Assembly (NCBI RefSeq): GCF_026712245.1
Contig: NZ_JAPPUY010000003.1
Location: forward strand, 62,001-126,000
Direction of reading: 5' to 3'
Length of the DNA stretch: 64,000 bases
DNA from: Roseateles hydrophilus
GTDB taxonomy: Bacteria > Pseudomonadota > Gammaproteobacteria > Burkholderiales > Burkholderiaceae_C
The position numbers and the translations under genes are program-made. This document shows, one piece after another, positions 55,614-63,767 of the stretch; position 1 is the first letter of the stretch, and each line of letters starts with the position of its first letter. A model generated the notes under the pieces. That model had not been told where the DNA came from. It was given only the letters and a program-made list of their open reading frames with translations, and did no database searches.

Positions 55614-57986
55614 GTGGCCCGCAGCCGCCTGCGCCGCGCCGAGCTGGCCCTGGCCGCCGTGCTGGCGGCCGTGCTGGCGCTGGACATCGCCTGCCCGCTG
55701 CCCCAGCCCACCGCCGACGCCCCCACGCTGACCGTGCTGGCCGCCGACGGCACGCCGCTGCGCAGCTGGGCCAGTGACGACGGCGCGCAGCGCCACCCCA
55801 CCACGCCCGAGGCCGTCTCGCCGCTGTACCTGCAGGCCCTGCTGCACTACGAGGACCGCTGGTTCCACTGGCACCCCGGCGTCAACCCCGCCGCACTGGC
55901 CCGCGCCGCCTGGCAGTGGGCGCGGCATGGGCGCATCGTGTCGGGCGGCTCCACGCTGACCATGCAGGTGGCCCGCCTCGTCGACGAGCGCGCTGCCGGC
56001 CGCAGCCTGGGCGCCAAGGCGCGCCAGATCGCCCGCGCGCTGCAGCTGGAGCTGCACCACAGCAAGGCCGAGATCCTGGCGCTCTACCTCAACCTCGCGC
56101 CCATGGGCGGGCCGCTGCAGGGCGTGGAGACGGCCGCGCGCGCCTACCTGGGCAAGGGCGCGGCCGAACTCTCGCAGGCCGAGGCCGCGCTGCTGGTGGC
56201 GCTGCCGCAGTCGCCCACGCGGCTGCGGCCCGACCGTGCCGTGGCTGCCGCGCAGGCCGCGCGCGACAAGGTGTTGACACGCATGCAGACGCTCGGCGTG
56301 TGGGCCGCCGCGGACGTGGCCGACGCCAAGCTGGAGCGCGTGTTCGCGCCGCCGCTGCGCGCCCGCTGGCTGGCGCCGCTGGCGGCCGAACGGCTGCGCC
56401 AGCAGGCGCGCCGCGAGGGCGCGGCCGTGGCCGTCATCCACACCACGCTGGACGCCGGCCTGCAGGCCCGGCTGGAGCAGCTGCTGGCCGACCGCCTGCC
56501 CACGCTGCCCGAGGCCAACTCCCTGGCCGCGCTGGTGGTGGACAACCGCACGATGGAGGTGCGCGGCTACGTGGGCTCGGCCGACTTCGGCGACGCCCGG
56601 CGCGGCGCCCATGTGGACATGGTGCGTGCGCTGCGCTCGCCGGGCTCCACGCTCAAGCCCTTCCTGTACGCGATGGCGCTGGACGACGGCCTCATCCACT
56701 CCGAGAGCCTGCTCATCGACGCACCGCAGAACTTCGGCGGCTACGCGCCAGGCAACTTCCAGGCCGACTTCTCCGGCCCCGTCAGCGTGGCCGAGGCCCT
56801 GGCGCGCTCGCTGAACGTGCCGGCCGTGGACCTGCTGGCCCACCTGGGGCCCGAGCGCTTCGCCGGCCGGCTGCGCCACGCCGGCCTGCGGCTGCGCATG
56901 CCGGCCAACGCCGCGCCCAACCTCAGCCTCATCCTGGGCGGCGGCAGCACCTCGCTGGAAGAACTGGTGGGCGCCTACGCCGCGCTGGCCCGCGGCGGCC
57001 TGGCCGGCAAGCCGCGCCTGCTGCGCGCCGAACCCGTGCAGGACACGCCGCTGATGAGCAGCGGCGCCGCCTTCATCGTGCGCGAGATCCTGGAAAGCGG
57101 CGGCCGCCCCGGCAACCCGTTCCGCGAGAGCGCCCAGCGCGTGGCCTGGAAGACGGGCACCAGCTTCGGCTTCCGCGACGCCTGGGCGCTGGGCGTGACG
57201 GACCGCTACACGCTGGGCGTGTGGGTGGGCCGGCCCGACGGCACGCCCAACCCCGGCCACTTCGGGGCCAACACCGCCGCGCCGCTGCTGCGCGACATCG
57301 CCGCCGCGCTCGGCCCCGCCGGCCCGGACCGGCAACAACTGGCCCCGCGCCGCCAGCCCGACAGCGTGCGCGCCGTGCCCATCTGCTGGCCGCTGGGCAC
57401 CGCGCTGGCCGCCACCGCGCCCGGCCACTGCCTGCAGCAGCGCACCGCCTGGACGCTGGACGGCGCCGTGCCGCCCACCTTGCCCGACCGGCTGGCACCC
57501 GGGGGCCTGGTGCAGGCGGTGTGGACGCAGGCCGGCCAGCGTGTGCGGCCCGACTGCGCGCCCGCCGCCGAGCGCGTGGACGCGGTGCGCTGGCCCACGC
57601 TGCTGCTGCCCTTCCTGGACGCCGCCCAGCTGCACCCCGCCGAGCGCCTGCCCTGGGCGCCCGGCTGCGCGGCGCGCACGCCCAGCGCGCAGGCGCTGCG
57701 CATCGTGGGCGTGGAGCCCGGCACCGTGCTGCGGCCCACGCCCGGGCGGCCGGAGGTCACGCTGCGGCTGCAGGCCTTGGGCGCGCAGCAGGGCCTGAGC
57801 TGGCTGCTGGACGGCCAGCTCGTCGCCAGCAGCGAGGCCGCCGACCACACCCAGGCGCTCACGCTGCGCCAGCCCGGCCGCCACACGCTGACCGCGCTGG
57901 ACGGCCGCGGCCGCTGGGCACGCGTGGCCTTCGAGCTGCAGGCCCCGCTCAGCGCGGCGAGCAAAACTGCCGGGATCCCTCAATGA
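55614..57986 (+). CDS. pbpC: Penicillin-binding protein 1C
   Basis: This is a bifunctional class A PBP of 790 residues starting at a GTG (55614). The N-terminal transglycosylase domain shows EDRWF (80-84) and GGSTLTMQVARL. The transpeptidase domain has the active serine in STLK (345-348), SLN (399-401) and KTGT (513-516). The C-terminal BiPBP_C domain is present. It participates in cell-wall synthesis. The usual partner gene for alpha2-macroglobulin (yfhM) is not beside it. A two-part hairpin overlaps its stop. Confidence 0.94.
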   Translation: MARSRLRRAELALAAVLAAVLALDIACPLPQPTADAPTLTVLAADGTPLRSWASDDGAQRHPTTPEAVSPLYLQALLHYEDRWFHWHPGVNPAALARAAWQWARHGRIVSGGSTLTMQVARLVDERAAGRSLGAKARQIARALQLELHHSKAEILALYLNLAPMGGPLQGVETAARAYLGKGAAELSQAEAALLVALPQSPTRLRPDRAVAAAQAARDKVLTRMQTLGVWAAADVADAKLERVFAPPLRARWLAPLAAERLRQQARREGAAVAVIHTTLDAGLQARLEQLLADRLPTLPEANSLAALVVDNRTMEVRGYVGSADFGDARRGAHVDMVRALRSPGSTLKPFLYAMALDDGLIHSESLLIDAPQNFGGYAPGNFQADFSGPVSVAEALARSLNVPAVDLLAHLGPERFAGRLRHAGLRLRMPANAAPNLSLILGGGSTSLEELVGAYAALARGGLAGKPRLLRAEPVQDTPLMSSGAAFIVREILESGGRPGNPFRESAQRVAWKTGTSFGFRDAWALGVTDRYTLGVWVGRPDGTPNPGHFGANTAAPLLRDIAAALGPAGPDRQQLAPRRQPDSVRAVPICWPLGTALAATAPGHCLQQRTAWTLDGAVPPTLPDRLAPGGLVQAVWTQAGQRVRPDCAPAAERVDAVRWPTLLLPFLDAAQLHPAERLPWAPGCAARTPSAQALRIVGVEPGTVLRPTPGRPEVTLRLQALGAQQGLSWLLDGQLVASSEAADHTQALTLRQPGRHTLTALDGRGRWARVAFELQAPLSAASKTAGIPQ

Positions 57987-58012
57987 CGAACGTGACGGTC
58001 ACCGTCGTTCGT
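57986..58012 (+). terminator. Hairpin overlapping the pbpC stop
   Basis: ACGAAC pairs with GTTCGT and, inside it, GACGGT with ACCGTC, with a two-base bulge and a one-base tip. The stem starts at the last base of the TGA. Only TTAAG follows, so it is a weak terminator candidate. Confidence 0.4.
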
Positions 58013-58077
58013 TAAGCTGCCGTGCTGGAACCCGCTGATGGGCCTGCTGACCGCTCCGTCCGCCGGAGCCTCCCACC

Positions 58078-59379
58078 ATGAATGAGCTGTTGATCTGGAT
58101 CCTGGCCGCCGCCGCTGCGGCGCTTGTCGTGCTGCTGCTGTGGCTGGGCCGTGCGCGCCAGCGCCGCGCCCGCGAGGACGCTGAGCGCCGCGAAGCCCAG
58201 CGCCTGGCGCAGGCCCAGGCCGAGCACGCGGCCCGCGCCGCGCAGCTGGCCACCGCGCAGGAGGCCGCTGCTGACGCGCCTGAAGCTCCGCTGGCCGCGG
58301 CCGCCGAGGCGCGGCGCCTGGCCGAGCAGGCCCGCCAGCAGGCCGAGGCGCAGCGCGACTCCGAAGACATCACCCGCCGCATCGCCGAGGCCGAGGCCGC
58401 GCGGCTGGCGCAGGAGCGCGCCCGCCAGGAGGCCCATGAAGCCCAAGAGGCCCAGCAAGCCCAGCAGGCCGAGGAAGCCGCCGCCCGCGAACGCGCCGAG
58501 CGTGAACGTGCGGAGCGCGAAGCCGCCGAACAAGCCGCAGCCGAGGCCGAAGCCCGTGCGCAGGCCGAACGCGAGGCTGCTGAGCAGGCGCAACGCGAAG
58601 CCGCCGAGCGGGAGGCCGCCGAGGCCGCCCGCCTGGCCGCTGAAGCCGAAGCCCGCGCACAGGCGGAACGCGAGGCGGCGCAAGCCGCAGCCTTGGCCGA
58701 GCGCCAGGCACGCGAACAAGCCGAGCGCGAAGCCGCTGAACGCGCAGCGGCCGAGGCTGCACAGCAAGCCGCCGAGGCCGAGGCGCGCGCCCAGGCTGAG
58801 CGCGCCGCCGCCGAGTTGGCCGAACGCCAGGCCCGCGAGCAGATCGAGCGCGAGGCTGCCGAAGCCCGCGCCGCTGCCGAGGCCGCGCGCGCCGCCGAAG
58901 AGGCCCGCCTGCAGGCCGAGGCCGCCGAGCGCGAACTGGCGGCCCAGCAGGCCCTGCAGGCCGCGCCGCCCGACGCCGCCCCCACCCGCGAGCTGCGCGC
59001 CGACGAGCTGCTCGTGGTGGTGGCCGACGACTCCAAGATCGTGCGCGTCAAGCTCAGCCGCCTGCTGGCCGGGCAGGGCTACCGCGTCGCGCTGGCCGAC
59101 AGCGGCGAGCAGGCGCTGGAACTGCTGGCCGCCGAGCGGCCGCATGTGCTGATCACCGACGTCGAGATGCCCGGCATCGACGGCTTCGAGCTGACCCGCC
59201 AGGTGCGCGCCACGCCGCACTGGGCCGCACTGCCGGTGCTGATGATCACGTCCTCCGACGACAAGACCGAGGCCGCCGCCGCCGCTGGCGTGACCCAGCT
59301 GCTGGGCAAGCCCTTCTCCGAGGAAGCGCTGCTGGCCGCCATCGAGCGCGCCCGGCTGGCCGTGCGCGTGCCGGCCTGA
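58078..59379 (+). CDS. Membrane-anchored coiled-coil protein with C-terminal receiver domain
   Basis: This is a 433-residue protein in three parts. Residues 5-25 (LLIWILAAAAAALVVLLLWLG) form a membrane helix. Residues about 30-300 are a very Ala/Glu/Arg-rich coiled coil (AEAEARAQAEREAAEQA-type repeats). Residues 304-433 are a response-regulator receiver with phospho-acceptor D361 (LITDVEMPG), conserved T391 region and K411 (LGKPF). No histidine kinase or output domain is in the window. The coiled coil looks like a long spacer or scaffold that holds the receiver away from the membrane. It lies one gene after pbpC. Confidence 0.85.
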   Translation: MNELLIWILAAAAAALVVLLLWLGRARQRRAREDAERREAQRLAQAQAEHAARAAQLATAQEAAADAPEAPLAAAAEARRLAEQARQQAEAQRDSEDITRRIAEAEAARLAQERARQEAHEAQEAQQAQQAEEAAARERAERERAEREAAEQAAAEAEARAQAEREAAEQAQREAAEREAAEAARLAAEAEARAQAEREAAQAAALAERQAREQAEREAAERAAAEAAQQAAEAEARAQAERAAAELAERQAREQIEREAAEARAAAEAARAAEEARLQAEAAERELAAQQALQAAPPDAAPTRELRADELLVVVADDSKIVRVKLSRLLAGQGYRVALADSGEQALELLAAERPHVLITDVEMPGIDGFELTRQVRATPHWAALPVLMITSSDDKTEAAAAAGVTQLLGKPFSEEALLAAIERARLAVRVPA

Positions 59380-59383
59380 ACCC

Positions 59384-59737
59384 ATGTCGGGCGGCGACTG
59401 GAAGGAGATGTTCAACGCCGGCTGCGAGGGCGACCTCGCGCTGGTGCAGTACCACGTGCAGGCCGGCGTGGACGTGAACTACGCGCACCCGGAATTCCTG
59501 TCCACGCCGCTGGTGGCTGCCATCCTGGCCCGCCAGCCGCAGGTGGCGCTCTACCTGCTGGAGCACGGCGCGCTGCCGGACCTGCCCTCGGAGTTCGACG
59601 GCCTCACGCCCATGCAGGCGGCGCTGCGCACCGGGCTGGACGGCGTGGCCGAGCGGCTGCAGGCCCTGGGCGTGGCGCGCCCGGCGCCATCGGCGCTCCC
59701 TGCCGCGCGGCGCTGGTGGCAGGGCCTGTGGGGCTGA
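59384..59737 (+). CDS. Ankyrin-repeat protein
   Basis: This is a 117-residue soluble protein with about three ankyrin-type repeats (EMFNAGCEGDLALVQYHVQAGVDVNY; STPLVAAILARQPQVALYLLEHGALPD; DGLTPMQAALRTGLDGVAERLQALG). It has no signal peptide. It starts five bp after the receiver gene, so both may be translated together. It probably mediates protein-protein contact; the partner is unknown. Confidence 0.8.
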   Translation: MSGGDWKEMFNAGCEGDLALVQYHVQAGVDVNYAHPEFLSTPLVAAILARQPQVALYLLEHGALPDLPSEFDGLTPMQAALRTGLDGVAERLQALGVARPAPSALPAARRWWQGLWG

Positions 59738-59789
59738 ACAGCCTGCGGTGGTGGGGCATCATCGCGCCCACCACACAGGGAGTCAGCCC

Positions 59790-60113
59790 ATGCTCATCAG
59801 CAACCTCGAAACCGCGCCCGGCCACCGCATCACCGCCCACCTGGGCATCGTGCAGGGCAGCACCGTGCGCGCCAAGCATGCCGGCAAGGACATCCTGGCC
59901 GGGCTGAAGAACATCGTCGGCGGCGAGCTCAAGGCCTACACCGACCTGATGCAGGAAGCCCGCGCCGAGGCCGTGGAGCGCATGACGGCCGAGGCCCGCG
60001 CCATCGGCGCCAACGCGGTACTCAACGTGCGCTTCGTGACCACCAGCATCACCATGGGCGCCGCCGAGATCCTGGCCTACGGCTCGGCGGTGACGGTGGA
60101 AGCAGCCGCATGA
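59790..60113 (+). CDS. YbjQ/UPF0145 family protein
   Basis: This is a 107-residue YbjQ-type heavy-metal-binding-fold protein. Conserved sequences are APGHRITAHLGIVQGSTVRAKH and ARAIGANAVLNVRFVTTSI, with a glycine-rich beta-barrel. It starts at the ATG at 59790. Its stop overlaps the next gene by 4 bp. The UPF0145 function is not known; the family forms pentamers in structures I recall, but no catalytic residue is evident. Confidence 0.88.
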   Translation: MLISNLETAPGHRITAHLGIVQGSTVRAKHAGKDILAGLKNIVGGELKAYTDLMQEARAEAVERMTAEARAIGANAVLNVRFVTTSITMGAAEILAYGSAVTVEAAA

Positions 60114-60589
60114 GCCTGAACTTCTGGCTGGACACCTTCAGCCTGTGGGCGCTGCTCATCGCGCTGGCGCTGGGCTACGGCGTGGGGCGCTGGCTGGAGC
60201 GGCGCCACTACCGGAGCCTGCGCGAGCGCGAGCAGACGCTGCGCCACGTCATCGCGCTGAACACGCGCTATGTGCCCGAGGGCGTGGCGGCCACGTCGGC
60301 GCAGCTGGTCAGCGGCGGCGTGGTCATCTCGTCGGACTACTTCAAGACCTTCGTGGCGGGCTTCCGGTCCTTCTTCGGCGGGCGCTTCCGCGGCTACGAG
60401 ACGCTGCTGGAGCGCGCCCGGCGCGAGGCGCTGCTGCGCCTCAAGGCCGAGGCCGAGGCGGCGGGCAGCACGCTGGTCATCGGCGTGCGCTTCCACACCA
60501 CGACGATCGCCGGCTCCACGACGCCCTCGGTCGAGGTGCTGGCCTTCGGCACGGCGCTGACACAGGCGCCGCCCGCGCCCGCGGCATGA
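60110..60589 (+). CDS. YbjQ-like protein with N-terminal membrane helix
   Basis: This is a 159-residue relative of the preceding YbjQ protein. An N-terminal membrane helix (residues about 8-28) is followed by a YbjQ-like domain (LVSGGVVISSDYFKTFVAGFRSFFGGRFRGYETLLERARREALLRLKAEAEAAGSTL). The similarity to the upstream gene (REALLRL/AEAVERM and GANAVLNVRF/GSTLVIGVRF) suggests a duplication that gained an anchor. It overlaps the upstream and downstream genes by 4 bp each. Confidence 0.78.
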   Translation: MSLNFWLDTFSLWALLIALALGYGVGRWLERRHYRSLREREQTLRHVIALNTRYVPEGVAATSAQLVSGGVVISSDYFKTFVAGFRSFFGGRFRGYETLLERARREALLRLKAEAEAAGSTLVIGVRFHTTTIAGSTTPSVEVLAFGTALTQAPPAPAA

Positions 60590-61443
60590 CGCCGCCGCGG
60601 CTGGAGAACCGGCTGCCGCCGGACGACCTGCTGGAGCGCGACGAGCACCCGCTGCGCGAGCTGGCCTGGCTGCTGGGCGCCAGCCTGGCGCTGCTGGCGG
60701 TGCTGGTGCTCGTGACCGGGCTGTCAGCGCGCTGGCTGGCGCCGCGCCTGCCGTTTGCCTACGAGGTGGCGCTGGCCCAGCGGGTGTTCGACGCGCCCGC
60801 CCCCGCCACGCCCGAGGCTGCGCAGCGCCGCGCCGCGCTGCAGGCGCTGGCCGACCGCGTGGCCGGCGCCATGGCGCTGCCGCCCGGCATGCGGGTGGTG
60901 GTGGCTGACGATCCGTCCGGCCTGGTGAACGCCTACGCCACGCTGGGCGGGCGCATCCACGTGTTCCACGGCCTGCTGCGCCGGCTGGACAGCGAGGAGG
61001 CGCTGGCCGCGCTGCTGGCCCACGAGATCGCCCATGTGAAGCACCGCCACGTGGCCGCCAACCTGGGCCACGGCCTGGCCGTGGCGCTGCTGCTCTCGGT
61101 CATCACGCCCGACGGCGCCGCCCAGGCCGCGCAAGGCCTGCTGACCGGCGCGGCGCAGCTGGCGCTGCTGGGCTACTCGCGCGACGCCGAGCGCCAGGCC
61201 GACGCCGAGGCGCTGGCCGCGAGCCTGGCGCTGTACGGCCACGCGGGCGGCATTGCCGCGCTCTTCACCACGCTGCCGCAGCGCGATGCGCCGGCCGGCA
61301 CGGCCTGGCTCAGCAGCCACCCCGACACCGCCGAACGCCTGGCGGCGCTGCGCAACGCCGCCGCCGCGCGCGGCGCCACGCTGGCCGGGCCGGCCACGCC
61401 CCTGCCCGCCGCGCTGCGCGCGCTGCCGGCGCCCGCCAAGTAA
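60586..61443 (+). CDS. M48-family membrane metallopeptidase
   Basis: This 285-residue M48 peptidase (HtpX/Oma1 type) is expected to be anchored in the membrane by a helix at residues about 28-52. The zinc motif is HEIAH in LLAHEIAHVKHRHVAANLG, with a downstream DAERQADAEA glutamate. The end, SSHPDTAERLAALR, is the conserved M48 C-terminal motif. Start at 60586 overlaps the YbjQ-like gene. The three genes form a small operon possibly tied to membrane protein quality control (inferred). Confidence 0.9.
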   Translation: MTPPRLENRLPPDDLLERDEHPLRELAWLLGASLALLAVLVLVTGLSARWLAPRLPFAYEVALAQRVFDAPAPATPEAAQRRAALQALADRVAGAMALPPGMRVVVADDPSGLVNAYATLGGRIHVFHGLLRRLDSEEALAALLAHEIAHVKHRHVAANLGHGLAVALLLSVITPDGAAQAAQGLLTGAAQLALLGYSRDAERQADAEALAASLALYGHAGGIAALFTTLPQRDAPAGTAWLSSHPDTAERLAALRNAAAARGATLAGPATPLPAALRALPAPAK

Positions 61444-61515
61444 CCGCGCTGGCTGACAACGCCCCGCCACGCCGGCGCGTTATCGTTGCCCATCCCCCGC
61501 TTTGCCCTGATCCCC

Positions 61516-61956
61516 ATGCAAGCCTCCCGCCTCCTTCCCCTGCTCGCCGCCCTGGCGCTGGCCACCACCGCCGCCCGGGCCACCTCGTTCGCGTCGTCCG
61601 CCGCCGGCGCGGGCTCAGCCTCGTCGGGCAGCGTGTCCGACTCGCTGAAGGCTTCGTCCGGCAGCAGCACCGGCGGCGAGAAGCGCGCCGAGGGCCGCTA
61701 CCGTGTCACCGACGTGGCCCAGGCCGACGCCGGCCGCCTGCGGCTGACACTGGCCCGCGAGGGCGCCACCACCGTGGAGCTGACGCTGCCCCAGCAGGCG
61801 CTGGCCGCCCGCGCCGTGCAGGTGGGCGACGAGGTGCAGGCCACGCCGCAGACCTACGGCGTCGCGTTCGCGCATGCCGACACCGGCCGGGCCTTCTTCC
61901 TGGTGCTGGAAGACGCCTGGGCACGCGAGCTCGCCGCGCGCGTCGTCACGCCCTGA
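61516..61956 (+). CDS. Hypothetical exported protein
   Basis: This 146-residue exported protein starts most credibly at the ATG at 61516 (MQASRLLPLLAALALATTAAR, a signal peptide); a longer form from 61486 is possible. After a Ser/Gly/Ala-rich linker there is a beta-rich domain from residue 60 (EGRYRVTDVAQADAGRLRLTLAREGATTVELTL). I do not recognise a family. Its stop overlaps the DUF2145 start by one base, so the two are probably co-expressed. Confidence 0.65.
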   Translation: MQASRLLPLLAALALATTAARATSFASSAAGAGSASSGSVSDSLKASSGSSTGGEKRAEGRYRVTDVAQADAGRLRLTLAREGATTVELTLPQQALAARAVQVGDEVQATPQTYGVAFAHADTGRAFFLVLEDAWARELAARVVTP

Positions 61957-62888
61957 TGCGCCGTCTGCTGCCGGCGCTGCTGGTGGCGCTGGCCTCCGCA
62001 GGCGCCGCGCAGGCCGGCTCGGTGCTGCCGCAGGGCTGTGACCGCCCGGTGGCCGTCAACGCCACGCAGCAGGACCGGCTGCTGCGCTTCACGGCCGTGG
62101 TGCGCGAGGCGCTGGCCGCGTCGGGCGCGCCGGCCGCGCTGGTCGCCCGCTCCGGCACCGACCTGTCACGCCTGGGCCTGCGCTACTCGCACGCCGCCGT
62201 CGCGCTGGCCGAGGGGCTGGACACGCCCTGGGCCGTGCGCCAGCTCTACTACGCCTGCGCCGAGGGCCAGCCGCGCCTGTTCGACCAGGGCCTGGCCGGC
62301 TTCGTGACCGGCAGCGACGATCCCGACGTCGGCTACCTCAGCGTGCTGCTGCTGCCGCCCGAGGCCGGCGCCGCGCTGGCCGCCGCCACGCTGGACCGGC
62401 CGCGCGCGCTGGCGCTGCTGAACGCGCGCTACAGCGCCAATGCCTACCCGTTCAGCACCGAGTACCAGAACTGCAACCAGTGGGTGGCCGAGCTGCTGGC
62501 CGCCGCCATCGCCGGCAGCACCACGCGCACCGAAGCCCAGGCCTGGCTGCAGCGCGAGGGCTATGCGCCGCAGCCGGTGCGCGTGTCGCCGTGGCTGATG
62601 CTGGCGGGCCGCTTCGTGCCCTGGGTGCGCTTTCACGACCACCCGGACGCGCTGCTGCAGGCCGGCCTCGTGCAGACCAGCCTGCCCGACAGCCTGGAGG
62701 CCTTCGCGCTCAAGCGCTGGCCCGGCGCCCGGCGGCTGGAGTTCTGCCATGGGCCAAAGGGTGTGTTGCGCAGCCTCGACGGCAAGCCGCTGCCGGCCGG
62801 CTGCGTGGCGCAGGCTGAGGTCAGCGCGGCTGATGGACGGCACGCCGCCGCAGCAGCGCCAACACTGCCAGACCGGCCAATCCCATGA
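61956..62888 (+). CDS. DUF2145 family exported protein
   Basis: This is a 310-residue protein with a signal peptide (MRRLLPALLVALASAGAAQA). The DUF2145 body contains SGTDLSRLGLRYSHAAVAL, FVTGSDDPDVGYLSVLLL and TEYQNCNQWVAELLA, where a conserved histidine and the NCNQWV cysteine resemble an NlpC/P60-like arrangement. Enzyme activity is not established. Its 3' end overlaps the convergent PEP-CTERM gene by 68 bp. Confidence 0.82.
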   Translation: MRRLLPALLVALASAGAAQAGSVLPQGCDRPVAVNATQQDRLLRFTAVVREALAASGAPAALVARSGTDLSRLGLRYSHAAVALAEGLDTPWAVRQLYYACAEGQPRLFDQGLAGFVTGSDDPDVGYLSVLLLPPEAGAALAAATLDRPRALALLNARYSANAYPFSTEYQNCNQWVAELLAAAIAGSTTRTEAQAWLQREGYAPQPVRVSPWLMLAGRFVPWVRFHDHPDALLQAGLVQTSLPDSLEAFALKRWPGARRLEFCHGPKGVLRSLDGKPLPAGCVAQAEVSAADGRHAAAAAPTLPDRPIP

Positions 62889-63573
62889 GCGCCGCGGATG
62901 GTTCAGGTACCGGCGTCGTGATGAGGCTCAGCCGGTCCAGCCGCGTCGCGCTTGCGTCGGGCGCCTCGACGCCGCCCGCCAGGTCGCTCCCATTTGTGTA
63001 CACAGCCGCGATCGTGCCAACGAACAGCAGCTTGTTCAGGTCGATCCCGGTTGCCGTGGGCAAGGCATCACCGGGCTGCAGCAGGCCGGTGGTGCCGATC
63101 AGCTCGACGCTCCACTCATAGCGCGCTGATGCACCGCAGTCGCTGGTGCTGCAGACCGCGGACATGCCGAAGAACGTGATCTTCTCGTATGTGCCGGCGG
63201 GCAGGATGCCGAACGCGCCGTCATAGTCCCAGGCCGTCTTGATGTTGATGTAGTTCAGTGCGGAGGTGGCAGCAAAACCGCCGTCCACGACCACATTCAG
63301 GCCACCCGTGCCCTGCAGCTGCCAGCCCCGGTCGAAGTCCGCCGTCGGCCCATCCACGCGCTGAACCAGCAGCGAAGACCAGCTCATCTGCACGCTAAAG
63401 GTCTTGCCGAGCCAGCTTTGCAGCTGATTCGGGACGCCGCCCAGGTCGCTGCCGATGAGCTCGGTGGTGAACTGCCCGGTGGTGGCCAGGTGGTGCTGGT
63501 CAGCGGCCTGCGCTGCAGGCGTCGTACAAGCAAGGGCGCAAAGCGCCGCGATAGTGGACATGAGCGTGCGCAT
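62821..63573 (-). CDS. PEP-CTERM sorting-domain protein
   Basis: This is a 250-residue exported protein with an N-terminal signal (MRTLMSTIAALCALACTTPA). The C-terminal PEP-CTERM anchor comprises VPEPSAALMGLAGLAVLALL followed by the basic RRR tail. Such proteins are processed by an exosortase (XrtA/EpsH type), which is not in this window. The middle is a beta-rich surface domain with one possible disulphide (CSTSDC). It is convergent with DUF2145 and overlaps it by 68 bp. Confidence 0.9.
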   Translation of the reverse strand: MRTLMSTIAALCALACTTPAAQAADQHHLATTGQFTTELIGSDLGGVPNQLQSWLGKTFSVQMSWSSLLVQRVDGPTADFDRGWQLQGTGGLNVVVDGGFAATSALNYINIKTAWDYDGAFGILPAGTYEKITFFGMSAVCSTSDCGASARYEWSVELIGTTGLLQPGDALPTATGIDLNKLLFVGTIAAVYTNGSDLAGGVEAPDASATRLDRLSLITTPVPEPSAALMGLAGLAVLALLRRRAVHQPR

Positions 63574-63767
63574 GGCGTTTCCCCGACGAGTGATGACGCT
63601 GCAGTCTAGGCACGCGTTCGAGCGTGTCCATCAGCAAGTGTGGGGGCAGCAGCGATGCTAGGGGGACGGAGCTGGTGCCACCACTTCGGGCGCCTCACGA
63701 CCCTGCCGGGTTGGGGGGAGGGTACAGCTGTGGAGCGGCCAGCCTAGCGGCGCGAGAAAATGCCCGC
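63574..63767. other. Divergent promoter region of PEP-CTERM gene and ubiA
   Basis: This 194-bp gap between two diverging genes must hold both promoters. I could not pick convincing -35/-10 pairs. It contains a G-rich run (GTGGGGGCAG, AGGGGGACGG) and no gene. Confidence 0.35.

Noticed and set aside
55056-57983. 975-codon minus-strand frame opposite pbpC
   Set aside because: Gly/Gln/His/Arg-rich shadow frame; pbpC on the plus strand has all catalytic motifs.
58012-59415. 467-codon minus-strand Gly/Leu-rich frame opposite the coiled-coil receiver gene
   Set aside because: The repeats mirror the Ala/Glu coiled-coil codons; it has no independent start signal.
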